Origin: Hydrogenophaga sp. Root209
Lineage (GTDB): Bacteria; Pseudomonadota; Gammaproteobacteria; Burkholderiales; Burkholderiaceae_C
Assembly: GCF_001428625.1 (NCBI RefSeq)
Contig: NZ_LMIE01000029.1
Span: forward strand, 351,558 to 415,557
DNA length: 64,000 bases
Direction: 5' to 3'
Shown piece by piece: positions 46,115-54,959 of this stretch. The notes beneath the pieces are model-generated. The model was given only the letters and a program-made list of their open reading frames with translations. It had not been told where the DNA came from and searched no databases. The position numbers were made by a program, and so were the translations under genes. How positions within the stretch are numbered: the first letter of the stretch is position 1; every line of letters begins with the position of its first letter.

Positions 46115-47035
46115 ATGATCGAAACATTTCTACAGGTCCTGCCGCACGGCATCACGCTGAGCTGCCGGGCTGCGGGCGAGCCGGGTCGACCGGTCCTCCT
46201 GTTTCTCCACGGTTTTCCCGAAGCCGCATTCGTTTGGGACGAGCTGCTGGCACATTTCGCCCAGCCCCAACACGGCGGTTACCGCTGCGTGGCGCCCAAC
46301 CTGCGGGGCTACGAACACTCCAGCGCGCCCACGGAGGTGGCGGCCTACCGCGCCAAGCCGCTGGTGCAGGACCTTGCCGCGCTGATCGAGGTCATCACAC
46401 AGGACAGCCCCACGCCAGGGCAACTCGCGTGTCTGGTGGCGCACGACTGGGGCGGAGCGCTGGCCTGGAGCGTGGCTGCGCAACTGCCGGCGGCCATGCG
46501 CCAGCTCGCCATCGTGAATGCGCCCCACCCCGCCACCTTCCAGCGCGAGCTGGCGAACTCGCCGGCACAGCAGGCGTCGAGTGCGTACATGAACTTCCTT
46601 GCGCGCCCCGACGCACCCGCGCTGCTGGCAGAGAACGATTTCGCACGACTGTGGCCCTTCTTCACCAACATGGCCGCCGACCGTGGCCCGATGGCCTGGC
46701 TCGACGGCGCCACACGTGCACGCTACCGCGAGGTCTGGTGCCTGGGCCTGCATGGTCCCTGTGGCTACTACGCGGCCTCACCGCTGCGCCCACCGACCGC
46801 CAGCGATCCCGGCGCAACGGCCGTGCAGTTGCCGCGCGAGCGCGCCGCTGTCAACGTGCCCACGCTGGTGATCTGGGGACTGGGTGACACCGCCTTGCCA
46901 GAGGCCTTGCTGGACGGGCTCGACGGCTATGTAGGCGATCTGCGCATCGAGCGCGTGCCGCGCGCCACGCACTGGATCGTGCACGAACAGCCGCAGCAGG
47001 TGGCAGCGCTGATCGGGGCTTTCCTGAGGGCCTGA
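46115..47035 (+). CDS. Alpha/beta-fold hydrolase (epoxide hydrolase/haloacetate dehalogenase-like)
   Basis: This 306-residue enzyme has the fold motifs of the Asp-nucleophile branch: oxyanion HGFPE at residue 32, the nucleophile elbow HDWGGALAW with Asp near residue 111, and the catalytic His in THWIVHEQP near the end. An Asp rather than Ser at the elbow points to epoxide hydrolase or haloalkane/haloacetate dehalogenase activity. The cap region between about 150 and 220 carries the substrate specificity and is not recognisable. It starts 30 bases after engB and could be cotranscribed. Confidence 0.88.
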   Translation: MIETFLQVLPHGITLSCRAAGEPGRPVLLFLHGFPEAAFVWDELLAHFAQPQHGGYRCVAPNLRGYEHSSAPTEVAAYRAKPLVQDLAALIEVITQDSPTPGQLACLVAHDWGGALAWSVAAQLPAAMRQLAIVNAPHPATFQRELANSPAQQASSAYMNFLARPDAPALLAENDFARLWPFFTNMAADRGPMAWLDGATRARYREVWCLGLHGPCGYYAASPLRPPTASDPGATAVQLPRERAAVNVPTLVIWGLGDTALPEALLDGLDGYVGDLRIERVPRATHWIVHEQPQQVAALIGAFLRA

Positions 47036-47045
47036 GCAAGCGTGC

Positions 47046-47969
47046 TCAGAGGTTGGCGTAGAAAGAAGGTTCGCCGTCAGGCCGCGTCTTGAAGCGTTTA
47101 TGCACCCAGTAGTACTGCTCGGGCGTGGCGCGGATGAAGCCCTCAAGGTAGGTGTTCATCGTGGCCGTGTCGGCCTCCACGTCGCCTGTGGGGTAGTTCG
47201 GCCAGGGGGCATGCACCGTCACCTCGTACCCATCCTTGGTCAGGCGGCTGACCACGGGCACAACCCGTGCCTTGGCCATGCGTGCAAACCGCGAGAGTGA
47301 GGTGATGGTGGCGGTCTGCACGCCGAAGAAGGGCACGAAGACCGAATCGCGCATGCCGTAGTCCATGTCGGGCAGCAGGTACAGCGGCAGACCCTGGCGC
47401 AGCGCTGCCACGAGCGGTTTGAGCCCCTGGCGCATGGCCACGATGTGGGGCGCGCCAAAGCGCTGGCGCCCTTTGGACATCCAGCGGTCCACGTCGGCAT
47501 TGAGCTGTTCGGCGTAGATGCCGCAAAAGCGACGCTCCATGTGGGCAGTCAGGGCGGTCCAGCCAGCATCCATGCCCACGAAGTGCGGTGCAAACAGGAC
47601 CGTGGGTTCGTTGCCGGCCAGCGCCTGCAGGTCACCCGTGAGCTTCAGCCGCCGACGGATGGTCGCATCGCTGGCTTCCCACAGCCAGCTGCGGTCCATC
47701 CAGGCCTGGGCGAAATACACGAAATGCCTGCGCACGGCGTGATCTCGCTCGGCCGTGCTGTGCTCCGGAAAACACAGACCCCAGTTGGTGCGGGCAATGC
47801 GGCGACGGCGTGCCGCGACCAAGTGCAGCGCCTGACCGAGCATCCAGCCCAGCGCTCGCACCCACGACAGGGGCAGCGCAGCCAGCACATGCATGAACAT
47901 CACGCCCAACCTGTTGGCCATGCCGCCAGGCGGCAGTTGGTGGGCGGAGACGGGAGATGGATCAGACAT
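47046..47969 (-). CDS. Lysophospholipid/lipid A late acyltransferase (LpxL/HtrB family)
   Basis: Members of this inner-membrane-associated family add secondary acyl chains to lipid A from acyl-ACP. The 307-residue protein has a hydrophobic N-terminal helix (about 22-42), the HX4D catalytic motif in APHFVGMDAG, and the conserved GLPLYLLPDMDYGMRDSVFVPFFG region. It overlaps the neighbouring paralog by one base, a pair found in many Burkholderiales. Whether it is LpxL or LpxM in function is not decided by sequence alone. Confidence 0.92.
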   Translation of the reverse strand: MSDPSPVSAHQLPPGGMANRLGVMFMHVLAALPLSWVRALGWMLGQALHLVAARRRRIARTNWGLCFPEHSTAERDHAVRRHFVYFAQAWMDRSWLWEASDATIRRRLKLTGDLQALAGNEPTVLFAPHFVGMDAGWTALTAHMERRFCGIYAEQLNADVDRWMSKGRQRFGAPHIVAMRQGLKPLVAALRQGLPLYLLPDMDYGMRDSVFVPFFGVQTATITSLSRFARMAKARVVPVVSRLTKDGYEVTVHAPWPNYPTGDVEADTATMNTYLEGFIRATPEQYYWVHKRFKTRPDGEPSFYANL

Positions 47970-48805
47970 CAGCGCAAGGGCGTTGGGCTCTTGTAGCGGT
48001 CATAAGACCAGAGGTATTGGGCCGGGCATTCTCGCACCAGCGCTTCCATGGCTTGATTGATCTGCCGCGCCGCCGCTGCGGCGTCGGTGTCCAGCGGACC
48101 GAACGGCCGCACATGCACCCGGTAGCCCTTGCCCCAACTCAAGCGCTCGCCCCAGCTCACCAGAATCTTCGTGCCACCGCTGTGCGCCAGACGCGCCGAG
48201 AGCGTCATGGTGTAAGCGTCGCGCCCGAAAAACGGCGCCCATATGCCCTGCCCATCAGGCGGCACCTGATCGGGCAAGAGGCCCACCACATCGCCGCCCT
48301 TGAGCGCCTTGATGAGTTGCTTCACACCGGCCAAGGTGGTGGGTGCGGCCAACAAACCAGGGCGTTGGCGGGCGCCCGCCACCAGATCGCGCAGCCAGGG
48401 CTGGCGCGCCGGGCGGAACAGCACCGTCATGGGACGCCGGGCGCCAAAGCGCTGAGCGTAGGCTTGGGCGGTGATCTCGAAACAGCCCAGGTGCGGCGTC
48501 AGGAACAGCACGCCCGAGCCCTGCGCCTGCGCTGCCTCAATGAGCTCGGCGCCGTCCCAATCCACGCGCACCGGTCGGCCCAGCCACAGGCGTGGCAACT
48601 CGGCCACCAATTTGCCCGCCTCACCAATGGAAGCCAGCGCAACGGTTGAGGAAAACCCCGCCTGCTTCGCATGGGCGAGCAGGCGACGGCGGTAGCGGGC
48701 CGAAAGCAGAAAGCTCGCCCAGCCCAGCACCCAGCCCAGCGCATGCAGCACTGGCAACGGCAGCAGACTCAGGGTGCGAAAAAGGAACTGGATCGGCGGG
48801 GCCAA
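47969..48805 (-). CDS. Lysophospholipid/lipid A late acyltransferase (LpxL/HtrB family), paralog
   Basis: This is a second family member of 278 residues with the catalytic motif HX4E in LTPHLGCFEIT, and with VGLLPDQVPPDGQGIWAPFFGR. It shares the fold and layout of the following gene but uses Glu where the other uses Asp, and is shorter at the N-terminus. It is first in the two-gene unit and divergent from metK. The pair presumably adds two different secondary acyl chains. Confidence 0.92.
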   Translation of the reverse strand: MAPPIQFLFRTLSLLPLPVLHALGWVLGWASFLLSARYRRRLLAHAKQAGFSSTVALASIGEAGKLVAELPRLWLGRPVRVDWDGAELIEAAQAQGSGVLFLTPHLGCFEITAQAYAQRFGARRPMTVLFRPARQPWLRDLVAGARQRPGLLAAPTTLAGVKQLIKALKGGDVVGLLPDQVPPDGQGIWAPFFGRDAYTMTLSARLAHSGGTKILVSWGERLSWGKGYRVHVRPFGPLDTDAAAAARQINQAMEALVRECPAQYLWSYDRYKSPTPLR

Positions 48806-48845
48806 GGCGGTGGTGGGTGAACGGGACGGGGCACGGACCTTGGTC

Positions 48846-48851
48846 TAGAAT
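48846..48851 (+). promoter_or_regulatory. Candidate -10 box for metK
   Basis: TAGAAT lies 17 bases after a GGGACG hexamer that keeps only the GAC core of a -35 box. Initiation about seven bases on would give metK a leader of about 107 bases that includes the two hairpins described separately. Confidence 0.3.
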
Positions 48852-48907
48852 TCACCCATCGCCGAGTTACTGAACTAATTGCGGGGCGATTCATAAATTC
48901 CGCTAAA

Positions 48908-48959
48908 GCGTTCGCCGAACTCTGACAGACCGGCAACGCCGATCCACCAACTTGGAGTT
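48908..48959 (+). promoter_or_regulatory. Candidate H-type pseudoknot over the metK ribosome-binding site (possible riboswitch)
   Basis: The metK leader holds a stem GCGTT-C-GCCG / CGGC-AACGC (48908-48917 with 48931-48939, one bulge). Its loop bases 48918-48925 (AACUCUGA) can pair with 48952-48959 (UUGGAGUU), eight pairs including two wobbles. That second strand contains the GGAG ribosome-binding site, seven bases before the ATG. The result is a 52-base H-type pseudoknot that would hide the ribosome-binding site, the layout of SAM-II-like translational riboswitches. I do not recognise a known riboswitch consensus. A further weaker stem GCGG/CCGC lies upstream (48881-48903). Confidence 0.4.
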
Positions 48960-48964
48960 TATAC

Positions 48965-50146
48965 ATGGCGAACGATTTCCTTTTCACCTCCGAATCCGTC
49001 TCTGAAGGCCACCCCGACAAGGTTGCCGACCAGATTTCCGACGCGATTCTTGATGCAATTTTCGAGCAGGACCCGCGCAGCCGCGTGGCGGCCGAGACGC
49101 TTTGCAACACCGGCCTGGTGGTGCTGGCCGGCGAGATCACGACCAACGCGCACGTCGACTACATTCAGGTCGCGCGCGACACCTTGAAACGCATCGGCTA
49201 CGACAACACCGAATACGGCATCGACTACAAGGGTTGTGCGGTGCTGGTCGCGTACGACAAGCAGTCCAACGACATCGCGCAGGGCGTGGACCACGCCAGC
49301 GACGACCACCTGAACATCGGCGCAGGCGACCAGGGCCTGATGTTCGGCTACGCCTGCGACGAGACGCCCGAACTCATGCCCGCGCCCATTTATTACGCCC
49401 ACCGCCTGGTGGAGCGCCAGGCCCAGCTGCGCAAGGACGGCCGCCTGCCATTCCTGCGCCCGGACGCAAAAAGCCAGGTGACCATGCGCTACGTCGACGG
49501 CAAGCCGCACAGCATCGACACCGTGGTGCTCTCGACCCAGCACAGCCCGGACCAGAGCGAGACGCCGCACAAGATGAAGGACTCGTTCATTGAGTCCATC
49601 ATCGAAGAGATCATCAAGCCGGTGTTGCCCAAGGAGTGGCTCAAGGACACCAAGTACCTGATCAACCCCACGGGCCGTTTCGTCATCGGCGGCCCGCAGG
49701 GCGATTGTGGTCTGACCGGGCGCAAGATCATCGTGGACACCTACGGCGGCGCCTGCCCGCACGGTGGTGGTGCGTTTTCCGGCAAGGACCCGTCCAAGGT
49801 CGACCGCTCGGCCGCCTACGCCGCGCGCTACGTGGCCAAGAACGTGGTGGCCGCGGGCCTGGCCAAGCAATGCCAGATCCAGGTCGCTTACGCCATCGGT
49901 GTGGCCCGCCCGATGAACGTGACCGTCTACACGGAAGGCACCGGTGTGATTTCCGACGAGCAGATCGCCGCCCTGGTGAATGAACACTTTGACCTGCGCC
50001 CCAAAGGCATCATCCAGATGCTGGACCTGCTGCGTCCGATTTACACCAAGACCGCCGCCTACGGCCACTTCGGCCGCGAAGAGCCCGAATTCACCTGGGA
50101 ACGCACCGACCGTGCTGCCGCCCTGCGCAAGGGTGCCGGACTGTAA
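48965..50146 (+). CDS. metK: S-adenosylmethionine synthetase MetK
   Basis: MetK makes SAM from methionine and ATP. The 393-residue protein is full length with the family motifs [20 protein letters not shown] at the N-terminus, [20 protein letters not shown] (the P-loop-like hexapeptide region) and [23 protein letters not shown] seven bases before the ATG is the ribosome-binding site. It is monocistronic, with its own structured leader and a strong terminator directly after it. Confidence 0.97.
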   Translation: MANDFLFTSESVSEGHPDKVADQISDAILDAIFEQDPRSRVAAETLCNTGLVVLAGEITTNAHVDYIQVARDTLKRIGYDNTEYGIDYKGCAVLVAYDKQSNDIAQGVDHASDDHLNIGAGDQGLMFGYACDETPELMPAPIYYAHRLVERQAQLRKDGRLPFLRPDAKSQVTMRYVDGKPHSIDTVVLSTQHSPDQSETPHKMKDSFIESIIEEIIKPVLPKEWLKDTKYLINPTGRFVIGGPQGDCGLTGRKIIVDTYGGACPHGGGAFSGKDPSKVDRSAAYAARYVAKNVVAAGLAKQCQIQVAYAIGVARPMNVTVYTEGTGVISDEQIAALVNEHFDLRPKGIIQMLDLLRPIYTKTAAYGHFGREEPEFTWERTDRAAALRKGAGL

Positions 50147-50162
50147 GCAATCACTTGCAAAT

Positions 50163-50202
50163 CAAAAAAAAGCCCCGGCGCGCAGGCCCCGGGGTTTTTT
50201 TT
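50163..50202. terminator. Rho-independent terminator after metK
   Basis: A stem with CCCCGG / CCGGGG is flanked by an A run and followed by eight T on the plus strand, ending about 55 bases after the metK stop. The mirrored A and T runs make it potentially bidirectional. Confidence 0.88.
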
Positions 50203-50329
50203 CGCCAGAAATGGGCTGGATTCACCCCGCATTCCAGTGATCGAACGCCCTGAATTTTTGCCGCCAGCATCCGATAAGGAAGTACGAGCAATTCCTTGCC
50301 CCGATCCGAACCGACCTGGAGCCCTTCCC

Positions 50330-52378
50330 ATGGACACCTCTGCACCGACCCCTGAGCAGCAGCTGGCACCCATCACCGACGAACTGATGGCAGCCCTGAA
50401 CGCCGCCCGCGCCTTGTACGACAACGCGCCTTGCGGCCTGTTGGCGCTGGACGCCGACCTGCGCTGCGTGAACGTCAACCAGACGCTGCTGGACTGGCTC
50501 GGCATGGACCGGGAAGACGTGGTCATGTTCATGACGCTCGTGGACCTGGCCGCTCCAGAGTGCCGCAGCCTGGCGTCCACGCATGTGGAGCAACTGTTGA
50601 TCAGCGGCCGCACCGAACCGCTCTCGCTGATGCTGCTCCGGGCCAACGGCGACTTCCTGCAGGCCCGGCTCACCTCGACTGCCATCTACGACGCCGAAGG
50701 CCAGTTCCTGCACACCAGCACCATGGTGGCGGACCAGGGCAACGTATCGGTCAACCACGTCATCGACGGGCCGAAGGACACGATCTTGCGCAGCATCACC
50801 AACCGCATCCCTGCGCGGCTGGCCTACTACGACAAGAACCTGATCTGCCGCTTTGCCAACAACGCGCACGCCCAGCGCTACGCCAAGGAACCCGAAGACA
50901 TGGTGGGCTCCCACCTGAGCGAGGTGGTGCGCCCTGAGGTGCTGCCTGAAATCATGCCGCGCGTGCTGGCCACGCTCAGCGGCCAGGCGCAAAATTTCGA
51001 AGCCGCACGCAAGGGAGCCGACGGCGAGCTGAACTACTTCGACATCCATTACATCCCCGACCTGCAGAATGGTTCGGTCGAGGGCCTGTTCATCGAGCTG
51101 CACGACATCACCGAGCGTCGCCGCACCGAAGAGTTCGTGTTGCACGCCAACCAGGATCTGGAAGAACGGGTGCGCGAACGCTCTGAAGAGCTGTTTGCCA
51201 GCGAACAACGCTACCGCCTGATGGTCGACGCCATCCAGGATTACTGCATCTATTTCGTGGACGAGACCGGCGCCGTGACCGAGTGGACCGAGAGCGCCCA
51301 GCGCCTGCACGGCCACCAGCGCTCGCAGATCGTCGGCCAGTCGTACGAGACGCTGATGTGCACCGACAACGCGGGCGAAGACGAAGTGGACCCCAGCCAG
51401 GTGCTGCGCCTGGCCAAGGACCATGGCCAATGGGAATCGCGCGGCTGGCGCCTGCGTGAGGATGGCTCGCGCTTCTGGGCGCACACCGTGCTCACCGCGC
51501 TGCGCAACGAAGCCGGCGAACTGCAGGCTTTGTCGAGCATCACGCGCGACATGACCGCGGCCAAGAGCCTGGAAGATGTCATGAACGACCTCAACCGCGA
51601 GCTGGAAAAACGCGTGGCCGAACGCACGCAGCAACTGGTGGCGGCCAACAAGGATCTGGACGTGTTCTCGCACATGGTCTCTCACGATCTGCGCGCACCG
51701 CTGCGCCACATCGCCAGCTTCGTGAGCCTGCTTCAGGAGCAGACCGGTGAATCCGCCGACAACCTGGCCCGCCAGTACCAGACCTCGATCGCCAAGGCGG
51801 CCAAACGCATGAGCTCGATGATTGAAGGCCTGCTGGAGTACGCACGCCTGGGCCGTGTGTCGGTCGATGGCCAGCCCGTGCCGCTCACGCCACTGTTGCA
51901 CGGCGTCGTCGCCCACCTCAAGCAAGAAAACCCCAATCGCTCCATTGAATGGTCGATCGATCCGGATCTGCCGGTGGTTCGTGGCGATGCCATGCTGCTG
52001 GCCCAGGCCTGGGGCAACCTGCTCGACAACGCGGTGAAGTACACCGGCAAGCGCACGGATGCCGTCATCAAGGTGGGTTGGAAAGTCAACCCCATGGGCG
52101 GGCGCACCTTCTACGTGAGCGACAACGGCGCCGGCTTCGACCTGGAGAAAGCGCACAACCTGTTCGTGATGTTCCAGCGCCAGCACCACTCGATGGACTT
52201 CGAGGGCACCGGCACGGGTCTGGCCCTGGCGCAACGCATCATCGACCGGCACGGCGGTCGCATCTGGTCCGAAACCGCTCCAGGCGCCGGCTGCACCTTC
52301 TACTTCACGCTGCCGCTGGAGAACATCGAACCCGACCTGGCCTTCCCGGAATCGTCGATGGTCGAACTCACGGCCTGA
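50330..52378 (+). CDS. Orphan PAS-domain sensor histidine kinase
   Basis: This 682-residue kinase has three PAS domains (about residues 20-130, 150-265 and 290-410), coiled-coil linkers, a HisKA domain with the phosphoacceptor His452 in MVSHDLRAPLRHIASF, and a HATPase_c domain with NLLDNAVKYTG (N box), DNGAGFD (G1) and GTGTGLALAQRI (G2). No membrane span or signal peptide is seen, so it is a cytoplasmic sensor like the phytochrome-type kinases. No response regulator is adjacent. The chosen ATG has GGAG eight bases upstream; a GTG 93 bases earlier is less likely. Confidence 0.93.
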   Translation: MDTSAPTPEQQLAPITDELMAALNAARALYDNAPCGLLALDADLRCVNVNQTLLDWLGMDREDVVMFMTLVDLAAPECRSLASTHVEQLLISGRTEPLSLMLLRANGDFLQARLTSTAIYDAEGQFLHTSTMVADQGNVSVNHVIDGPKDTILRSITNRIPARLAYYDKNLICRFANNAHAQRYAKEPEDMVGSHLSEVVRPEVLPEIMPRVLATLSGQAQNFEAARKGADGELNYFDIHYIPDLQNGSVEGLFIELHDITERRRTEEFVLHANQDLEERVRERSEELFASEQRYRLMVDAIQDYCIYFVDETGAVTEWTESAQRLHGHQRSQIVGQSYETLMCTDNAGEDEVDPSQVLRLAKDHGQWESRGWRLREDGSRFWAHTVLTALRNEAGELQALSSITRDMTAAKSLEDVMNDLNRELEKRVAERTQQLVAANKDLDVFSHMVSHDLRAPLRHIASFVSLLQEQTGESADNLARQYQTSIAKAAKRMSSMIEGLLEYARLGRVSVDGQPVPLTPLLHGVVAHLKQENPNRSIEWSIDPDLPVVRGDAMLLAQAWGNLLDNAVKYTGKRTDAVIKVGWKVNPMGGRTFYVSDNGAGFDLEKAHNLFVMFQRQHHSMDFEGTGTGLALAQRIIDRHGGRIWSETAPGAGCTFYFTLPLENIEPDLAFPESSMVELTA

Positions 52379-52400
52379 GGCGCGTCGATCGGTGGGCGTG

Positions 52401-53204
52401 ATGCCCGTCGATAATTCGCGCTTGACCTCAACCTCCCTCTTCTCCTTGCAAGGCCGCGTGGCCCTGGTCACCGGCGCCAGCCGTGGCCTGGGCCTGGCCA
52501 TGGCCCGTGCGCTCGCCGCCCACGGGGCCGAGGTCTGGCTCAATGGCCGCGACGCTGACAGCCTCAACATGGCCGTGGAAGAAGCCCGCGCCGCTGGACA
52601 AGCGGGCGGCGGTTTCGCTCACGCACTCCCGTTCGACGTGACCGACGAAGCCGCCGCCACCGCCGCCGTCACCCGTGTCTTGGCTGAAAGCGGTCGCCTG
52701 GACGTCCTGATCAACAACGTGGGCCAGCGCCGCCGCCAGCCGCTGGACAAGCTGCCCGCCCAGGCCTTGCGCGAGGTCCTGGAGGCCAATCTCGTGTCGG
52801 CCTGGCACCTGTGCCGGGAAGCCGCGCGCCCCATGCGCGCCCAGGGATTCGGCCGCATCATCAACGTGACCTCCATCGCCGGGCCGATCGCCCGAGCCGG
52901 CGACGCCGCCTACACCACCAGCAAAGGCGCGCTCGCAGCCCTGACGCGCGCCCTGGCGGCCGAGCTCGGCCCGCACGGCATCAACGTCAACGCCATCGCC
53001 CCGGGCTTCTTTGCCACCGAAGCCAACACAGACATGGTCGAAGACGCTCAGACCCTGGCCTGGCTGCAGCAGCGCAGTTCACTCGGACGGTGGGGCCAAC
53101 CGGAAGAGATCGCGGGCGCCGCCTTGTTTCTGGCTTCGCCCGCAGCCAGCTACGTGACCGGTCAGACGCTGGCGGTCGACGGTGGCTACCTGGCCCATTT
53201 CTGA
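52401..53204 (+). CDS. Short-chain dehydrogenase/reductase (gluconate 5-dehydrogenase-like)
   Basis: This is an NAD(P)-dependent classical SDR of 267 residues. Visible motifs are the cofactor loop TGASRGLG, NNVG, the catalytic Ser in NVTSIAG, YTTSKGA with the Tyr and Lys of the active site, and PGFFATEAN. The C-terminal YVTGQTLAVDGGYLAHF is typical. Similarity in pattern is to gluconate 5-dehydrogenase and 3-oxoacyl-ACP reductase types; the substrate is not determined. The ATG of MPVDN was chosen over in-frame GTG codons nine and three bases upstream. Confidence 0.9.
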   Translation: MPVDNSRLTSTSLFSLQGRVALVTGASRGLGLAMARALAAHGAEVWLNGRDADSLNMAVEEARAAGQAGGGFAHALPFDVTDEAAATAAVTRVLAESGRLDVLINNVGQRRRQPLDKLPAQALREVLEANLVSAWHLCREAARPMRAQGFGRIINVTSIAGPIARAGDAAYTTSKGALAALTRALAAELGPHGINVNAIAPGFFATEANTDMVEDAQTLAWLQQRSSLGRWGQPEEIAGAALFLASPAASYVTGQTLAVDGGYLAHF

Positions 53205-53222
53205 TTCCACCGTCGACCGGCC

Positions 53223-54959
53223 CTACGCGGTTTGCGTCAGGTGCAGCACGACCCTGCGCGGATCTTCGGCGAATTGATCCAGCGCGCGATGCAGGCGGTC
53301 CATCAGTCGGGTGTCGTCGAGCGACTCGTCGTCTTCGTCGGGCAGCGCCGCCGAGACCAGGCGAAAACGCAGTGGCAGGTCCGCTGGCAGCAACGGCACC
53401 CGCTCCAGTCCCTTGGCCACGATGTGCTGACCCAGCAGCTTGAGATCCTCGGGCCCCTCGACCAGCATCGCGAAGCGCGTTTCGGCCACGCGGCTGACCG
53501 TGTCCACATCGCGCACCACAGCCGACAGGCGCGAGGCGGCCACCACCAATGCTCTGTCGCCGGCCTCGCGTCCTTCGCGCTCAATGATGGTGGTGTGGTT
53601 GGAGAGCTCCACCAGCACCAGACCGCAGCGGTGACCGTAGCGACGAGAACGGCGCAGCGCATCGCGCAGGCGCAGCAGGAGCACCGGCGCAATGGTCAGG
53701 CCAGTCAAGGGATCGGTGCTTTCGATCGCACGCAGGCGGGCGCGGTTCTCGCTGAAATCCTTGGCGCGCCGATGCAGGATGTAGAGCAACAGTGGAATCT
53801 CGATCGCGGAGCCGATCAGCACGGCGTACTGCGTTGCCCAGCTGTCCGGCAGCACGCCAGCGCTGCGCAAGGCGGGGAAGGGATAACCCAGATGCACCGG
53901 CAGAAAGCCCAGCGCCATCCAGCCAGCGTAGGTCTCGCCCCTGCGCCAGGTCCAGATGCACAACCCGAAGCTCAGCACGACCGACAGCAGGCCATACAGG
54001 TTGAGCACGATGAAGGCTGGCTGGTTCAGCAGGATCAGGTAGGCCGCGGGGAACAGCAGACCGAACACCGACCAGGCCAGCACCAGGCGGTCGACGCCAC
54101 GGTGGTGGCGCGAGACCACACAGACCTCGCGCACGAACCAGATGCCGGAAGCCGTCAACCACAGCATGAACACGGCCGGTGCCGCATCGTTCCATGCGGC
54201 ATGGTCTGGCCAGAAAAACAGGCCGCCGATGCCGGTGAAAGCGGCCTGAAAGCCCAGCATGCAGGCCACGTAGCAACAGTAGGCGATGAACGCCCGATCG
54301 GCGTAGAGGCGTGCATGCACCCAGCCGATGAACAGCACCAGCAGACCGAAGCCCAGGTAGCCGCCCACCATGAGAATGGTCCATTGACGCTTTTCCTGCA
54401 GTTGCCGCTCATCCAGCAGGCTCAGGCGCGGACTCAGCGGTGCGGGCCGGTTCGCCAGCCTCAGCCAGGCAGGGCCGGTGGCCTGGGGGTCGAGCGCAAA
54501 CACCGGCGTCTGGTCCGGGTGAGCCCATTGCGAAACCGGCAGGTGGTCACCGGCCTGCTGGGCCGTCCAAACGCCCGACGGGCTCGCGGTGTACAGCGTG
54601 GCCCGATTCGTGAAGGCCGCGGCGCTCAGCATCAGGTACCAGCGGCGCCCGGCGTCGCGCTGCGGTAGCTCCAGGCGCAACCACAGCGCGGCGCCGTCGA
54701 GCTGGAAGCTGCGGTAGCCCTCCATGGGCTCGAAATCTCCGGCTGGCCGACGCACCACCTCCTCGATGGTCTGGCCGCCGGAAGTGTCGATCCAGTGACG
54801 GGCCTGCAAGGTGATGTCGGTTTCGCCAGACGAAGCGCGGGCGAAGTCCGGCCACAGAGCCAACCAGAGACCGCACGACAGGACGGCCAATCCCGCCAGG
54901 CGGCGGAACAGGAAAGCAAAACGAGTGGTCGGATCGGGTGATGAGGTGAATCGATCCAT
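53223..54959 (-). CDS. 7TM-DISM sensor with degenerate GGDEF domain
   Basis: This 578-residue membrane sensor has a signal-anchor region (residues 15-45), a periplasmic 7TMR-DISMED2 carbohydrate-binding-like domain (about 45-175), seven membrane spans (about 190-390), and a C-terminal GGDEF-fold domain (about 410-565, beginning ESTDPLTGL). The signature position reads VAETRF where an active cyclase has GGDEF, and no EAL domain follows. It is therefore probably not an active diguanylate cyclase and may bind nucleotide or act as a scaffold. It converges on the SDR gene. Confidence 0.9.
   Translation of the reverse strand: MDRFTSSPDPTTRFAFLFRRLAGLAVLSCGLWLALWPDFARASSGETDITLQARHWIDTSGGQTIEEVVRRPAGDFEPMEGYRSFQLDGAALWLRLELPQRDAGRRWYLMLSAAAFTNRATLYTASPSGVWTAQQAGDHLPVSQWAHPDQTPVFALDPQATGPAWLRLANRPAPLSPRLSLLDERQLQEKRQWTILMVGGYLGFGLLVLFIGWVHARLYADRAFIAYCCYVACMLGFQAAFTGIGGLFFWPDHAAWNDAAPAVFMLWLTASGIWFVREVCVVSRHHRGVDRLVLAWSVFGLLFPAAYLILLNQPAFIVLNLYGLLSVVLSFGLCIWTWRRGETYAGWMALGFLPVHLGYPFPALRSAGVLPDSWATQYAVLIGSAIEIPLLLYILHRRAKDFSENRARLRAIESTDPLTGLTIAPVLLLRLRDALRRSRRYGHRCGLVLVELSNHTTIIEREGREAGDRALVVAASRLSAVVRDVDTVSRVAETRFAMLVEGPEDLKLLGQHIVAKGLERVPLLPADLPLRFRLVSAALPDEDDESLDDTRLMDRLHRALDQFAEDPRRVVLHLTQTA

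Noticed and set aside
48840-48964. Match of the metK leader to a known SAH, SAM-II or SAM/SAH riboswitch
   Set aside because: I could not find the conserved sequence blocks of these families, so only a structural candidate is reported.
50222-52570. Open frame of 782 codons antisense to the histidine kinase
   Set aside because: Typical GC-rich mirror frame; the plus strand carries all kinase motifs.
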